Below are positions 16,178-24,884 of a stretch of 64,000 nt of DNA, in pieces. Position 1 is the stretch's first letter. Each line of letters begins with the position of its first letter. A program made the position numbers and the translations under genes. Location: assembly GCA_017618195.1 (NCBI GenBank), contig JAFZUW010000070.1:102119-166118 (forward strand). The letters run 5' to 3'. The DNA comes from Lachnospiraceae bacterium. Its GTDB lineage: Bacteria > Bacillota > Clostridia > Lachnospirales > Lachnospiraceae. The notes below the pieces were generated by a model that saw only the letters and a list, made by a program, of their open reading frames with translations, did not search any database and had not been told where the DNA came from.

Positions 16178-16806
16178 TCTTCATTTCTCCACTGATACTT
16201 CGAAAGGTCAACGACACCGTCCTTAACTTCGATTCCTTCGGCTCTCAAAAGTTTTGCCTGCTGCCCGGCTCCGCCGAAGGCAAATTCGCCGGCAAGCTCC
16301 CCCTTTGAATTCACGACACGGAAGCACGGGATTCCCGCCGGATCCGGATTTTTGTGCAGGGCGTTGCCGACTGCACGCGCCATCTTCCGGTCGCCTGCGG
16401 CCTTAGCAACCTGTGCATAAGTCGCCACGCGGCCGTACGGAATCTTCTTAACCGCCTCGTAAATCCGTTTGGACGGACTGTCGGCAATCAGATCGTAGCT
16501 CTCCGCAATCATCAGCTTTACGTCCCGGTCCGGAATGCTTCCGTCAAGAATTACCGTGTTCCAGTGATCCTTGTTCTGATGATAGCCCGGGATTACCGAG
16601 CGGTAGATCTGCCGCCAGAAGAACGCCTTCTCCGGCACGACCTTGACGTTCAGATTGATGTACCCGTCCTTCTCATAAGTCCATAAAAACGCCTTCTTGT
16701 TGCCCTTATACCTTACCAGCTGCCAGTTCGTATCATGAAACGGTGCGTCCTGATACGTATCCGGAAAGGAAAGGCCGTAAGCAATTGCTTCTTCACGTGT
16801 TTTCAT
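16174..16806 (-). CDS. YjbR/MmcQ domain fused to an alkyltransferase-like domain
   Basis: 210 residues. The first 115 are a MmcQ/YjbR fold (small DNA-binding-like domain), and the rest is the C-terminal domain of O6-alkylguanine-DNA alkyltransferase (IPYGRVATYAQVAKAAG, then IPCFRVVNSKGELAGEF). The methyl-acceptor Cys161 is present, but the usual His of the PCHRV motif is Phe162, so the proton relay that activates the Cys is altered. It may be a weak alkyltransferase or an alkyltransferase-like lesion sensor. Start at 16806 follows GGCGGAAAATGAT; longer frames have no better site. Confidence 0.8.
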   Translation of the reverse strand: MKTREEAIAYGLSFPDTYQDAPFHDTNWQLVRYKGNKKAFLWTYEKDGYINLNVKVVPEKAFFWRQIYRSVIPGYHQNKDHWNTVILDGSIPDRDVKLMIAESYDLIADSPSKRIYEAVKKIPYGRVATYAQVAKAAGDRKMARAVGNALHKNPDPAGIPCFRVVNSKGELAGEFAFGGAGQQAKLLRAEGIEVKDGVVDLSKYQWRNEE

Positions 16807-16856
16807 ATCATTTTCCGCCGATTTCGTATTTTGACACTCTCTTCGAAAAGTCCCGG

Positions 16857-16898
16857 TCGCAAAAATCCCGGTCATCTGATTATATCAGATAACCGGGG
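16857..16898 (-). terminator. Intrinsic terminator after the AraC-family gene
   Basis: CCCGGTTATCTGA and TCAGATGACCGGG form a 13-pair stem with one mismatch and a 5-base loop, followed on the minus strand by ATTTTTGC. It ends the AraC-family gene and separates it from the alkyltransferase-like operon. Confidence 0.85.
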
Positions 16899-16923
16899 GT
16901 TACTGCTACTGTTTATCGCTATT

Positions 16924-17757
16924 TTATTCCGTTTTCTTAAGCGGAACCCATATAAAAGTCCGCACCTCGTTCGAACCGGGTTCCGGAGCAAGATAAACTT
17001 CGATGTCGTATTCGTCCACAAGTTCATATCCCTTCAGTGCCGGAAGCCACTCGGACCAGATCTTCGTATTGGTTTCCTGCAGCGTTTTGAGCGTACATGG
17101 GAACTGTGCCCAGAAGCTTGCGGGAATCACTCTCGTCTCGCACCCTTCCGGAACCTCCTCCCACGGAAAATACATATCCGCGATCCAGTAATCGAATTCC
17201 TTTCCTTCCATGTCAAGGCACAGCCCGAACGTTCCCATGATCGGGCGCTTATCACCCTGCGCCATCCATTCATCCCAGAACTTCGGAACCTCCTGATAGC
17301 TTGTGTCGGAATTAAAGCGTCTCTTTACGCCTACGATTGTAAACTGCGCCTTTTCAACAATACGATAATCCATCATTGATCCACCCTCCATAGTAATTTT
17401 GATATGCATCGGGGCAAATGAGCGGAGCAGCGCACCGGGTTCCCTGGCCTGTGACGGTGTGATTCCGTGGAACTTCTGAAAGGCCTTTGCAAAGCTGTCC
17501 GGCGAGTCGTAACCGTACTTGACGGCAACGTCGATCACCTTGATGTCCTTTCGGTTCAGTTCCTGGGCTGCCAGCGTCATTCTGCGCGCACGGATATATT
17601 CACCGACAGTCATACCGCACAGAGCCCCGAAGATGCGCTGGTAGTAAAACGGCGACAAAGCCGCCTTACCGGCGATTACCTCGATATCGAGGTTCTCTGT
17701 CAGATTTGCCTCCATGAAATCGATGGATTCCTGAAAGCCTTCAATCCAGCCCTTCAT
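16924..17757 (-). CDS. AraC-family regulator with GyrI-like effector domain
   Basis: 277 residues. Residues 1-105 carry two helix-turn-helix units of the AraC type (VIAGKAALSPFYYQRIF; DVAVKYGYDSPDSFAKAF). The rest is a GyrI/BacT-like ligand-binding domain, as in Rob, SoxS-associated and multidrug-sensing activators. It most likely senses a hydrophobic or cationic compound and activates detoxification genes. It is monocistronic, with its own terminator. No target gene can be named, although neighbouring accessory genes are candidates. Confidence 0.87.
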   Translation of the reverse strand: MKGWIEGFQESIDFMEANLTENLDIEVIAGKAALSPFYYQRIFGALCGMTVGEYIRARRMTLAAQELNRKDIKVIDVAVKYGYDSPDSFAKAFQKFHGITPSQAREPGALLRSFAPMHIKITMEGGSMMDYRIVEKAQFTIVGVKRRFNSDTSYQEVPKFWDEWMAQGDKRPIMGTFGLCLDMEGKEFDYWIADMYFPWEEVPEGCETRVIPASFWAQFPCTLKTLQETNTKIWSEWLPALKGYELVDEYDIEVYLAPEPGSNEVRTFIWVPLKKTE

Positions 17758-17862
17758 CCCGGTTGCTCCTTTCTCTTTTTGCTCTCTGCACTGTCAATAT
17801 ATCATTCTCCGGCGGATGATGCCCGACATTCCGTGCTCTCCCGGTCGGGTATGCGGGTTTCG

Positions 17863-18633
17863 TTATTTCCGCAGTTTCTTAATCCGTTTGGAGGTGTATT
17901 CTTCAATCTGCTGCCACAGCGACTTCAGCTGCCTCTTGTGCGTACACAGTTTCTCCGTACAGTTCGCGCATTTCAGATACTCGTTGGTCTTCTCGGAGAA
18001 CCGTTCGGGATGCAGGTAAAACGTGATCTCCCAACGGACCAGAAGCGCTACCGACAGTGCTAAGAGGCTCCACGTGTACGTCTTCTGCACGAAGAACAGA
18101 GGCGTGAACATCATCGCGTAGTCCCAATTATAAATTCTGCAGGCGCAGCAGCATTTGTTCTTCAAAAACCACGTCTGGAACGGGCAGAAGAACAGGATGC
18201 AGATAATGTCACAAATCGAATACGCACTGCATAAAAGGATCATGATTCCGTCATCCAGAATCCCCGCCATGTGAAGGGCTCCGAAGATGCCGTTAAATAC
18301 GACCCAGATCAGCGCAACGAGCACGGTCGCGTTATTGTCCGCGATCTCGATATCGGTGCTTCCGGATTTGATGTAATTGCGGGCAAACTGCTTCTGGCAG
18401 CCCGGACTTTCGTATTTCGACGGGAAGAACCGCATAACCATTTCCACGACGAAAACCGCCCACGTAACATAGATGATGACCGGAATCTTCTCCAGACTTT
18501 CTATGATCGATGCCTTGCTGAACAGCCGGAAACGTGTATACCCGATTATAAGCAGGATAAATAACACCGACCGGTAGACCAGGCGGATATAATGCACGGT
18601 ATTGACAACACTCAGTTTTTTCCTGTTACTCAT
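17863..18633 (-). CDS. Polytopic membrane protein with Cys-rich loops, unknown
   Basis: 256 residues with about six hydrophobic segments, an internal CCCACRIYNW patch and a soluble C terminus with CANCTEKLC. The paired Cys suggest metal binding or disulfides. No family is recognised. Its ribosome site overlaps the stop codon of the upstream broken acetyltransferase gene, so it was probably the next gene in that operon. Confidence 0.65.
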   Translation of the reverse strand: MSNRKKLSVVNTVHYIRLVYRSVLFILLIIGYTRFRLFSKASIIESLEKIPVIIYVTWAVFVVEMVMRFFPSKYESPGCQKQFARNYIKSGSTDIEIADNNATVLVALIWVVFNGIFGALHMAGILDDGIMILLCSAYSICDIICILFFCPFQTWFLKNKCCCACRIYNWDYAMMFTPLFFVQKTYTWSLLALSVALLVRWEITFYLHPERFSEKTNEYLKCANCTEKLCTHKRQLKSLWQQIEEYTSKRIKKLRK

Positions 18634-18644
18634 TGGTTTTCGTC

Positions 18645-18973
18645 CTAAAGCTCTTTTTTAAAACAAATGATCCGGTTCGCTTCCTCAAATCCCATCGCCG
18701 GATGAAATCTCAGGCTCTCCTCATTAACCGGTTCGCAGTCGCTTGCGAACTCGGCGCAGCCTTTCTCCTTTGCCCGCTTCTCGCATGCCTCAGCCGGCAC
18801 TGCGCGAAAGCAACCGGCCTGCCGTCAACATACTTGAGGAAGCATGCCGCGTCTTCATTGTCAATGATATCATGAAACTCATCCGTGAGTTCATCAACCG
18901 TATGGTCCTCTCACATCTGTACGGCGAGCTCCGCGAGAACCTTTGCGTCTTCTCTGTCTGCCTTTCTTATCAT
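18645..18973 (-). pseudogene. Broken AAC(6')-like GNAT acetyltransferase
   Basis: Reading from ATG 18973 gives MIRKADREDAKVLAELAVQM then TGA (18911-18913), where a Trp would be expected, and the frame continues EDHTVDELTDEF to about 18785. The C-terminal part is then found in another frame (KEKGCAEFASDCEPVNEES to NRIICFKKEL, stop 18645-18647). About 40 residues covering the acetyl-CoA loop are missing. The parts resemble aminoglycoside 6'-N-acetyltransferases of Clostridia. A nonsense change plus a frameshifting deletion make this a pseudogene. It follows the intact GNAT gene by 4 bases. Confidence 0.82.
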
Positions 18974-18977
18974 AATT

Positions 18978-19739
18978 CTAGTGTGTCCTTTCGTCTGAAG
19001 AAACTTCATATGCGGTATATTCATGATCAAATTCGTATCCGAGCTTCTCCGCAAGATGTACGGATCCCGTGTTCTGCGCGTCCCAGCTCGGATACAGCCC
19101 CTCGGACAGGCACCTGAGGATCAGCGCCGAGCAGGCGATCAATGCGAGATTCTTCCTTCGCTCCGGTTCGGCCGTGTCAACCTCAATTTCAATACCCTCT
19201 CTGTAGCGCGTATAGGAAGAAGCTCCGGATACGATCTGTCCGTTCTTCAGAATTACGACTCCTCTGCCGTCTTCCAGATACTTTTCCTTACCGGCAAATG
19301 AGGACACGAAATCGGCCGTTACCGGATTCTCGAGGCACCGGTCGTAAATCTCCGCGTCAATATTCCTGATCTCATAGCCGTCCGGAAGCATCTTCAGGTT
19401 TTCTTCCAGAGCGGAAACATCAAAGCGGGTATCCTTTTTGATCGCGTACCGGATCACCTTCCTCGCTTCGGGATATACTTTTTCAATCAGATCCGCCCAT
19501 GCTTTGTTCTGAGGCGTCATTATCACGAATCCCGCGGGCTTATTCCTCACAAGTTCCTCATCCGGTTCACCCGCGAAGAACCCGAAGCATCCGACAAATG
19601 CGAAAGCGGCTTTCGGGGCCTCAGGATCGGTCACATAAACCTTCCCCATCACCTTTTGCAGGCAGGACCGGATCAGCGTCTCCTGCCAGCCGTCAAATAA
19701 GCTTTCCGCTTTCGATGTGTCAATCAGTTCATAAACCAT
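18978..19739 (-). CDS. GNAT acetyltransferase (GNAT_acetyltran type)
   Basis: 253 residues. The C-terminal half has the GNAT core (GIEIEVDTAEPERRKNLALIACSA, then AQNTGSVHLAEKLGY), and the N-terminal half the accessory domain of the GNAT_acetyltran family. The enzymes transfer acetyl from acetyl-CoA to amines; the substrate is unknown. It lies upstream of a broken acetyltransferase gene in the same direction, so a pair of acetylating enzymes once stood here. Confidence 0.8.
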   Translation of the reverse strand: MVYELIDTSKAESLFDGWQETLIRSCLQKVMGKVYVTDPEAPKAAFAFVGCFGFFAGEPDEELVRNKPAGFVIMTPQNKAWADLIEKVYPEARKVIRYAIKKDTRFDVSALEENLKMLPDGYEIRNIDAEIYDRCLENPVTADFVSSFAGKEKYLEDGRGVVILKNGQIVSGASSYTRYREGIEIEVDTAEPERRKNLALIACSALILRCLSEGLYPSWDAQNTGSVHLAEKLGYEFDHEYTAYEVSSDERTH

Positions 19740-19779
19740 TACTTTATACCTTCATAAAACAAGTGCGGCATTGTCCCCG

Positions 19780-21141
19780 CTATCCGCGTACGAGCAGCGC
19801 TGCCGTCTCGACATGCACGCTTCCGGGAAACTGGTCCACGGGCTGTACGCGCTCGATGCGGTAACCTCCGGCGCACAGAACCTTCAGGTCCCGGGCAAGG
19901 GTTGCCGGATCACAGGAAACGTAAACGATGCGCTCCGGCGCCATCGTAAGCATCGTCTCAAGAAGTTTCGCGTCACAGCCTTTGCGGGGCGGGTCAACCA
20001 CGATCACGTCCGCGCGGTAACGGTCATCCTCCGCAACAAGCTTCGGGAACACGTCCTCGGCCGCACCGACGTAGAATTCGGCGTTTGCAATCCCGTTGGC
20101 TGCAGCATTCTTCTTCGCATTTTCAATTGCCTCCGGAACGATTTCGATTCCGAAAACCCGTCTTGCCGCCTTTGCAAGAAACAGTGATATCGTTCCGATC
20201 CCGCAATAAAGATCCCAGACCGTCTCGCGCCCGGTAAGTCCGGCAAATGCGAGCGCCGTGTCGTACAAAACCTTCGTCTGGACCGGGTTTACCTGATAGA
20301 ATGCCATCGGAGAAATTTCAAACGAAACGTCTCCGATTCGGTCCGTGATACAAGGATTCCCAAAGAGCGGAATGAGCCGGTCCCCGAGGATCACGTTGGT
20401 CTGCGCGCGGTTTACGTTTAAGGAAAGCCCGGTCATGCCGTGGATTTCCGAAAGATTCTTCCAAAGCAGCTCGCCGGCGGGGATCCGCTCGCCGTTTATG
20501 ACAAGGCATACCGCAATCTCACCGGTTGCAAAGCCTTTCCGCATCAATACGTGACGGACTAGTCCCTTGCCGGTCTCTTCGTCGTATGCGGAGGCACCGC
20601 TTTCCGCCATCCACGCGCGTACCGCGGTAAGAATCGCTTCATGACCGGGCCAGAGCATCAGACAACCGTCAGTCGGCACGATCCGGTGCGAACGCCCCGC
20701 GTAGAAGCCAAGCGCCGCTTTGCCGTCCGCGCCGGTTCCCACAGGGAACTGGCCTTTGTTCCGGTACGCCTTCGGCTCGTCCATGCCGATGATCGGTTCC
20801 GCTGTGACATCCGTAAATCCGCCGATTCTGCGGATGCAGTCCTGCACCTTCTTCTGCTTCAGACGGAGCTGCTCCTCATAGCTCATGTAAGAAAGCTGGC
20901 AGCCGCCGCATTTTGCCGCCTGCGGGCATTCGGGAACGACTCTTGACGGAGCTTCCTTACGGAATTCTTCGACTTTGCCGATCGCATAGGTTTTCTTGGC
21001 CTTCAGGATGCGCACGAGGCATACGTCTCCGGGAATCGCACGGTTCACAAAGACGGTTATGCCGTCCGCGTGCCCGATTCCTTCGCCGGTATCCGTAATA
21101 TCTTCGATTGTCAGCTCGATTAATTGATTCTTTTGAAACAT
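19780..21141 (-). CDS. rlmD: 23S rRNA uracil C5-methyltransferase, RlmD/RumA family
   Basis: 453 residues: an N-terminal TRAM domain (1-60), an iron-sulfur site CPQAAKCGGC near 70-80 with a later Cys, and a C-terminal methyltransferase with DLYCGIGTISLFLA and the catalytic-type VVDPPRKGCD. The ending IVYVSCDPATLARDL holds the nucleophile motif. It methylates uracil in 23S rRNA; Gram-positive members may also cover the U747 site, so the target is inferred. A terminator of the YhaM gene lies just upstream. Confidence 0.92.
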   Translation of the reverse strand: MFQKNQLIELTIEDITDTGEGIGHADGITVFVNRAIPGDVCLVRILKAKKTYAIGKVEEFRKEAPSRVVPECPQAAKCGGCQLSYMSYEEQLRLKQKKVQDCIRRIGGFTDVTAEPIIGMDEPKAYRNKGQFPVGTGADGKAALGFYAGRSHRIVPTDGCLMLWPGHEAILTAVRAWMAESGASAYDEETGKGLVRHVLMRKGFATGEIAVCLVINGERIPAGELLWKNLSEIHGMTGLSLNVNRAQTNVILGDRLIPLFGNPCITDRIGDVSFEISPMAFYQVNPVQTKVLYDTALAFAGLTGRETVWDLYCGIGTISLFLAKAARRVFGIEIVPEAIENAKKNAAANGIANAEFYVGAAEDVFPKLVAEDDRYRADVIVVDPPRKGCDAKLLETMLTMAPERIVYVSCDPATLARDLKVLCAGGYRIERVQPVDQFPGSVHVETAALLVRG

Positions 21142-21159
21142 TCCGTTAAACTCCGTCTG

Positions 21160-21195
21160 CCTTTTCGAAAAATGCCGCAGGCTTTTCCTGCGGCA
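21160..21195 (-). terminator. Intrinsic terminator after yhaM
   Basis: TGCCGCAGG and CCTGCGGCA form a perfect stem around a short A-rich loop, followed on the minus strand by TTTTTCG. It ends the two-component/HtrA/yhaM operon. Confidence 0.88.
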
Positions 21196-21218
21196 CGGTT
21201 TCGGTTTTATCTTTCTGA

Positions 21219-22160
21219 TTATTTGGATGTGGCGCGGATATTGCTCTCAAACAGTTTCTGGTATCCGAGCCAGCCGCCTGCCGCACTCTCATTGCCGGCG
21301 AAAAGCTCCTTAAGCGTCTCCATCTTGGCATCGAGGTTGTCTGCCATACTGAGTACAAGCGCCTCCGCGATGGCAGGTTTCTTCGGTGAGCCGAATTCAA
21401 GCTCCCCGTGATGCGCCAGAATGCAGTGCCTGAGCTCCGAAGCCAGCTTCTGCGGGAAGCGGTCCACTTCTTCAATCTTCTTTCCGATGTATTCCGCTCC
21501 GAGGAATATGTGTCCGAGCAGGTTTCCTTCGTCGGTGTAGTCATTTTCCGGGAAGGACGAAATCTCAAACAGCTTTCCGATATCATGGAAGATCGCCGCC
21601 GTAACAAGCAGGTCACGGTTCAGCATCGGGTAGTCCTCCGCAATCTGCGAGCAGAGCTTCGTTACGCCGAGCGTATGCTCCAAAAGACCGCCGATGAACG
21701 CGTGATGGATTGCCTTTGCCGCGGAATGGGACATGAACTTTCCGACTATGTCATTGTCGGCAAATACGACCGTTAACAGGCTGTGCAGGTGCGGTTCCTT
21801 AACGGTTTCGATCATTTTCTTCAGCTCCGCATACATTTCCTTGCGGTCGCGGCCGGAAACCGGCATATAGTCTGCCGGATCGTATTCGCCTTCGTCGGCT
21901 TTGCGGATACGCCGCACGTTCAGCTGGAGATTGTTCTGAAACGTCGTCAGCTGTCCCTCCACCTTTACATAATCCATCGCATCGACATTGCCGATGCCCG
22001 GGCCGAGATCCCATATCTTCGCCTCAAGCGTGCCCGTCTGATCCTGCAGCGTCAGCGCCATGTAATTCTTTCCGGTCTTCGTCTTAAGCGTCTGGCACTG
22101 TTTGCAGAGGTACACCTCCGTAAGCATCTCGCCGTCTCTTAACTCATTGATATAACGCAT
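21219..22160 (-). CDS. yhaM: 3'-5' exoribonuclease YhaM
   Basis: 313 residues: an OB-fold nucleic-acid-binding domain (1-110, with YMALTLQDQTGTLEAKIWD) followed by an HD domain with AIFHDIGKLFE and HHGELEFGSPK. This architecture and length are those of YhaM, a Mn-dependent 3'-5' exonuclease of Firmicutes active on RNA and single-stranded DNA. It is the last gene of the response regulator-kinase-HtrA operon, 14 bases after the HtrA-like gene, followed by a strong terminator. Confidence 0.92.
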   Translation of the reverse strand: MRYINELRDGEMLTEVYLCKQCQTLKTKTGKNYMALTLQDQTGTLEAKIWDLGPGIGNVDAMDYVKVEGQLTTFQNNLQLNVRRIRKADEGEYDPADYMPVSGRDRKEMYAELKKMIETVKEPHLHSLLTVVFADNDIVGKFMSHSAAKAIHHAFIGGLLEHTLGVTKLCSQIAEDYPMLNRDLLVTAAIFHDIGKLFEISSFPENDYTDEGNLLGHIFLGAEYIGKKIEEVDRFPQKLASELRHCILAHHGELEFGSPKKPAIAEALVLSMADNLDAKMETLKELFAGNESAAGGWLGYQKLFESNIRATSK

Positions 22161-22174
22161 TTCTTAACCTCTTC

Positions 22175-23440
22175 CTACATTACCTTCATTTTCTTCTCGT
22201 ATTTCTTTCCGTTCCGATAATAGGTTATCGTGATTTCATCCCCCCGCGAATATCCGGTGTACATAAGGAAGAATTCCTCCACGGAAGTCACCGGCGTAGT
22301 GTCGATCATCGTAATAATGTCGCCCTGACGGAACTGCTGAGATGCGGCGATTCCGCCCTCCGAGACGGAATCGATGATGATTCCGTTCTGGATGGAAATC
22401 TGCTTCAGTACACTGTCCTCGATGTCTCTGAATACGGCTCCGAATTTCGGATAATTCTTCTTGTTAACAAGAAACTGCAGAAGCTTTTCCACCTTATCAA
22501 TCGAGATCGCTTCGATGTTCACTCCGTCTTCACGGAACTTGTTGGTGATGATGCCGACCAGCTGTCCCTTTGTATTGATGAGGATTCCGCTCTCCCCGCG
22601 CCCGCCGTACATGTTGGTCTCGAGAATCTCCAGCGAAGTGTCCGTAATATATACTTTCCGGGGACGGCTCGTGATCATACCCATATCAACGGACGTATCG
22701 TGCCCGTCCGGGAATCCGACCGCTATCACAACGGACCCGATCGTCAGATCCTTGGAATCTCCGAGAGCAGCCTTCGTAACCGCTTCCTTCTCATAGTTCC
22801 GGAAATCCTTATACTCTACGGACAGGATTGCGGCATCCGCTTCGGGAGCCGTACTGCAGAGGTACGCGCGTTCCGTCCGTCCGCCGTAAAATGTCACGTA
22901 AATCTTATCGTATTCCACCGACTTCAGCTTGGAATATGACGTATAGATCAAAAACTCCGCACCGTTATCGCCGATCACCACGCCGCTCGTTTTCTCAACG
23001 CTCTGCGTAACGTCTTCAAACACCGGATCCGTTACGTTCTTTGAGAAGATAACCGTCGTCATTGACGGATCCAATGCCTTCGCGGCAGCTTTTACGCCGT
23101 TAATGATGTTCTCATAGTTTTCAAGCGCTTTCTCATCAATAACGGGGCGGTATTCTCCGCCCAGGTTTACCGCCATCGTCGGCGTCGGCCGGAGATTCAC
23201 CGGCTCGCGGTCATTTTCCGTAAAGAACCTGCGGATAATGTAATCCGAAAAGCCGTAGGAGCATCTGGCGATGATTCCGAACAGAACACCGCAGCCGATT
23301 ACCAAAAGGACCGTTCTTAAAACCCGCACGCGTTTCTGCCATTTTCTCTGGGGCACGCGCTCCTCTTTGATAAAGCCGTAATTCTCCTCTGCCTTCTTCT
23401 TATCGTTGGCGTTATTCGATTGGTTATTATTCGGGCTCAT
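22175..23440 (-). CDS. HtrA-like membrane serine protease, catalytic His missing
   Basis: 421 residues: a cytoplasmic N terminus, one membrane helix at 41-58, a trypsin-like domain about 125-300 and a PDZ domain about 310-415. Ser284 sits in GRGESGIL, where HtrA has GNSGG, and Asp202 aligns with the triad Asp. The segment where HtrA has TNxHVV reads LIYTSYSKL here, with no His. It is therefore probably a pseudoprotease or sensor that still uses PDZ binding. It lies directly downstream of the two-component genes (8-base gap) and may be part of the same envelope stress response. Confidence 0.82.
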   Translation of the reverse strand: MSPNNNQSNNANDKKKAEENYGFIKEERVPQRKWQKRVRVLRTVLLVIGCGVLFGIIARCSYGFSDYIIRRFFTENDREPVNLRPTPTMAVNLGGEYRPVIDEKALENYENIINGVKAAAKALDPSMTTVIFSKNVTDPVFEDVTQSVEKTSGVVIGDNGAEFLIYTSYSKLKSVEYDKIYVTFYGGRTERAYLCSTAPEADAAILSVEYKDFRNYEKEAVTKAALGDSKDLTIGSVVIAVGFPDGHDTSVDMGMITSRPRKVYITDTSLEILETNMYGGRGESGILINTKGQLVGIITNKFREDGVNIEAISIDKVEKLLQFLVNKKNYPKFGAVFRDIEDSVLKQISIQNGIIIDSVSEGGIAASQQFRQGDIITMIDTTPVTSVEEFFLMYTGYSRGDEITITYYRNGKKYEKKMKVM

Positions 23441-23448
23441 ATATCCTC

Positions 23449-24858
23449 CTAACTGTCCGCTCTCTGCAAACTGAAGACAAATTCCGTCCCCACACCTTCC
23501 GTGCTGATAACCTTTATGTTTTCATTGTGCGCCGCAATGATCTGCTTGGTAATGGAAAGACCGAGGCCGGTTCCCCTCTTGTCCTTGCCTCGGGAAAGGT
23601 CGGTTTTGTAGAACCGCTCCCAAATCTTTCCGATCGCATCCTTCGGAATACCGATTCCGGTATCTTTCACGGAAACGAGAACCTTGTCCCTTTTCTCCGC
23701 AACGACTACCGTTACGACGCTGTCCGGTTTGCTGAATTTGATCGCGTTGTCGATCAGGTTATGCACAACCTGCTGGATCTTACCCTTGTCCGCATAAGCG
23801 AACAGCTCGTTCTCGGGAAATACGAGACGGATCTTCATATTCTTCTGGGAACATTTTCCTTCGAAGGTGGACGACGACTGCTTCAGCATCTTGACGATAT
23901 CGAACTTCTCGTAAATCAGGCGTACACCTTTGTTTTCGAAGTTACTGAGGTCAAGCAGGTCGTTCGTCAGGTTCGACAGACGGTCCGTTTCGAACAGGAT
24001 GATGTTTAAGTATTTGCCCTGGATCTCATAAGGGATCGTGCCGTCCTTCATTGCCGCCGCGTATCCTTTGATCGAGGTAAGAGGCGAACGGAAGTCATGG
24101 CTGATGTTCGCCACAAAGTTTTTCTGGTAATCAACGAGGTTCGCGTGCTGTTCCGCAAGCATATGCGCGGATCTTGCGATGTCGCGGTATTCGTCGCGGC
24201 CGCGTACGTCGGCTTCGGCGCTGAAATCACCGTCCGTATAGGCGATGATCGTTTTATCGATGTTTATGAGGTTCCGCGTATGATATACGGCAAATGCGAA
24301 GAATACGAGCAGTAAAAGGAGCAGGCACACGCCGGAAACGAGGTTCAATCGGAGCATAAAGCTGTCCGACTCCTCCGTCACCTGCGACATCGGTTCGGCA
24401 AGAACGATATATCCTTTGATCCGGTACGATTCCTTTACCGGCTCAACGGCGCACAAAACACTTCCTCCGGTAAGCCCGTTCACCGTGACATTGTCCATAT
24501 AAAGCGAATCCAGCAGCTTCGGTACTTCGCTGTCCAGATTGATGCCGGAATCGGCAGTCTGTCCGCTCGTGGACGCAATCAGCTTTCCGTCCGCTCCGAC
24601 AACCCATACGTCGGCCTTGAGCATTTCCTTTACCGCACGCATCTGCAGCATAAAGGAATTCAGGGTGAAGCCTTCGATTGTGTATTCGTCTATGTACTCG
24701 TCGGCGATGATCTGACACTCTTTGTAGAGTCTGCTGCGGTGTTCCTGCAGGTTGTATTTACGGTTCTGCGGGCGGATGATCAGATTGATCACGAGCAGGA
24801 TCGTCGCGGCAACGATCAGATAGACAATGGCGTATTTGTGCCAAACCTTGTGTTTCAT
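23449..24858 (-). CDS. Sensor histidine kinase
   Basis: 469 residues: two membrane helices (about 10-28 and 172-192) around an extracytoplasmic sensing domain, a HAMP-like linker, a dimerisation box NISHDFRSPLTSIKG with phospho-acceptor His254, and an ATPase domain with NLIDNAIKF, DTGIGIP and GTGLGLSI. It pairs with the OmpR-type regulator 26 bases upstream. The stimulus is unknown; position beside an HtrA-like protein suggests the cell envelope. Confidence 0.93.
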   Translation of the reverse strand: MKHKVWHKYAIVYLIVAATILLVINLIIRPQNRKYNLQEHRSRLYKECQIIADEYIDEYTIEGFTLNSFMLQMRAVKEMLKADVWVVGADGKLIASTSGQTADSGINLDSEVPKLLDSLYMDNVTVNGLTGGSVLCAVEPVKESYRIKGYIVLAEPMSQVTEESDSFMLRLNLVSGVCLLLLLLVFFAFAVYHTRNLINIDKTIIAYTDGDFSAEADVRGRDEYRDIARSAHMLAEQHANLVDYQKNFVANISHDFRSPLTSIKGYAAAMKDGTIPYEIQGKYLNIILFETDRLSNLTNDLLDLSNFENKGVRLIYEKFDIVKMLKQSSSTFEGKCSQKNMKIRLVFPENELFAYADKGKIQQVVHNLIDNAIKFSKPDSVVTVVVAEKRDKVLVSVKDTGIGIPKDAIGKIWERFYKTDLSRGKDKRGTGLGLSITKQIIAAHNENIKVISTEGVGTEFVFSLQRADS

Positions 24859-24884
24859 GAAAAACTCCCTTGTTCAGGAAAATG

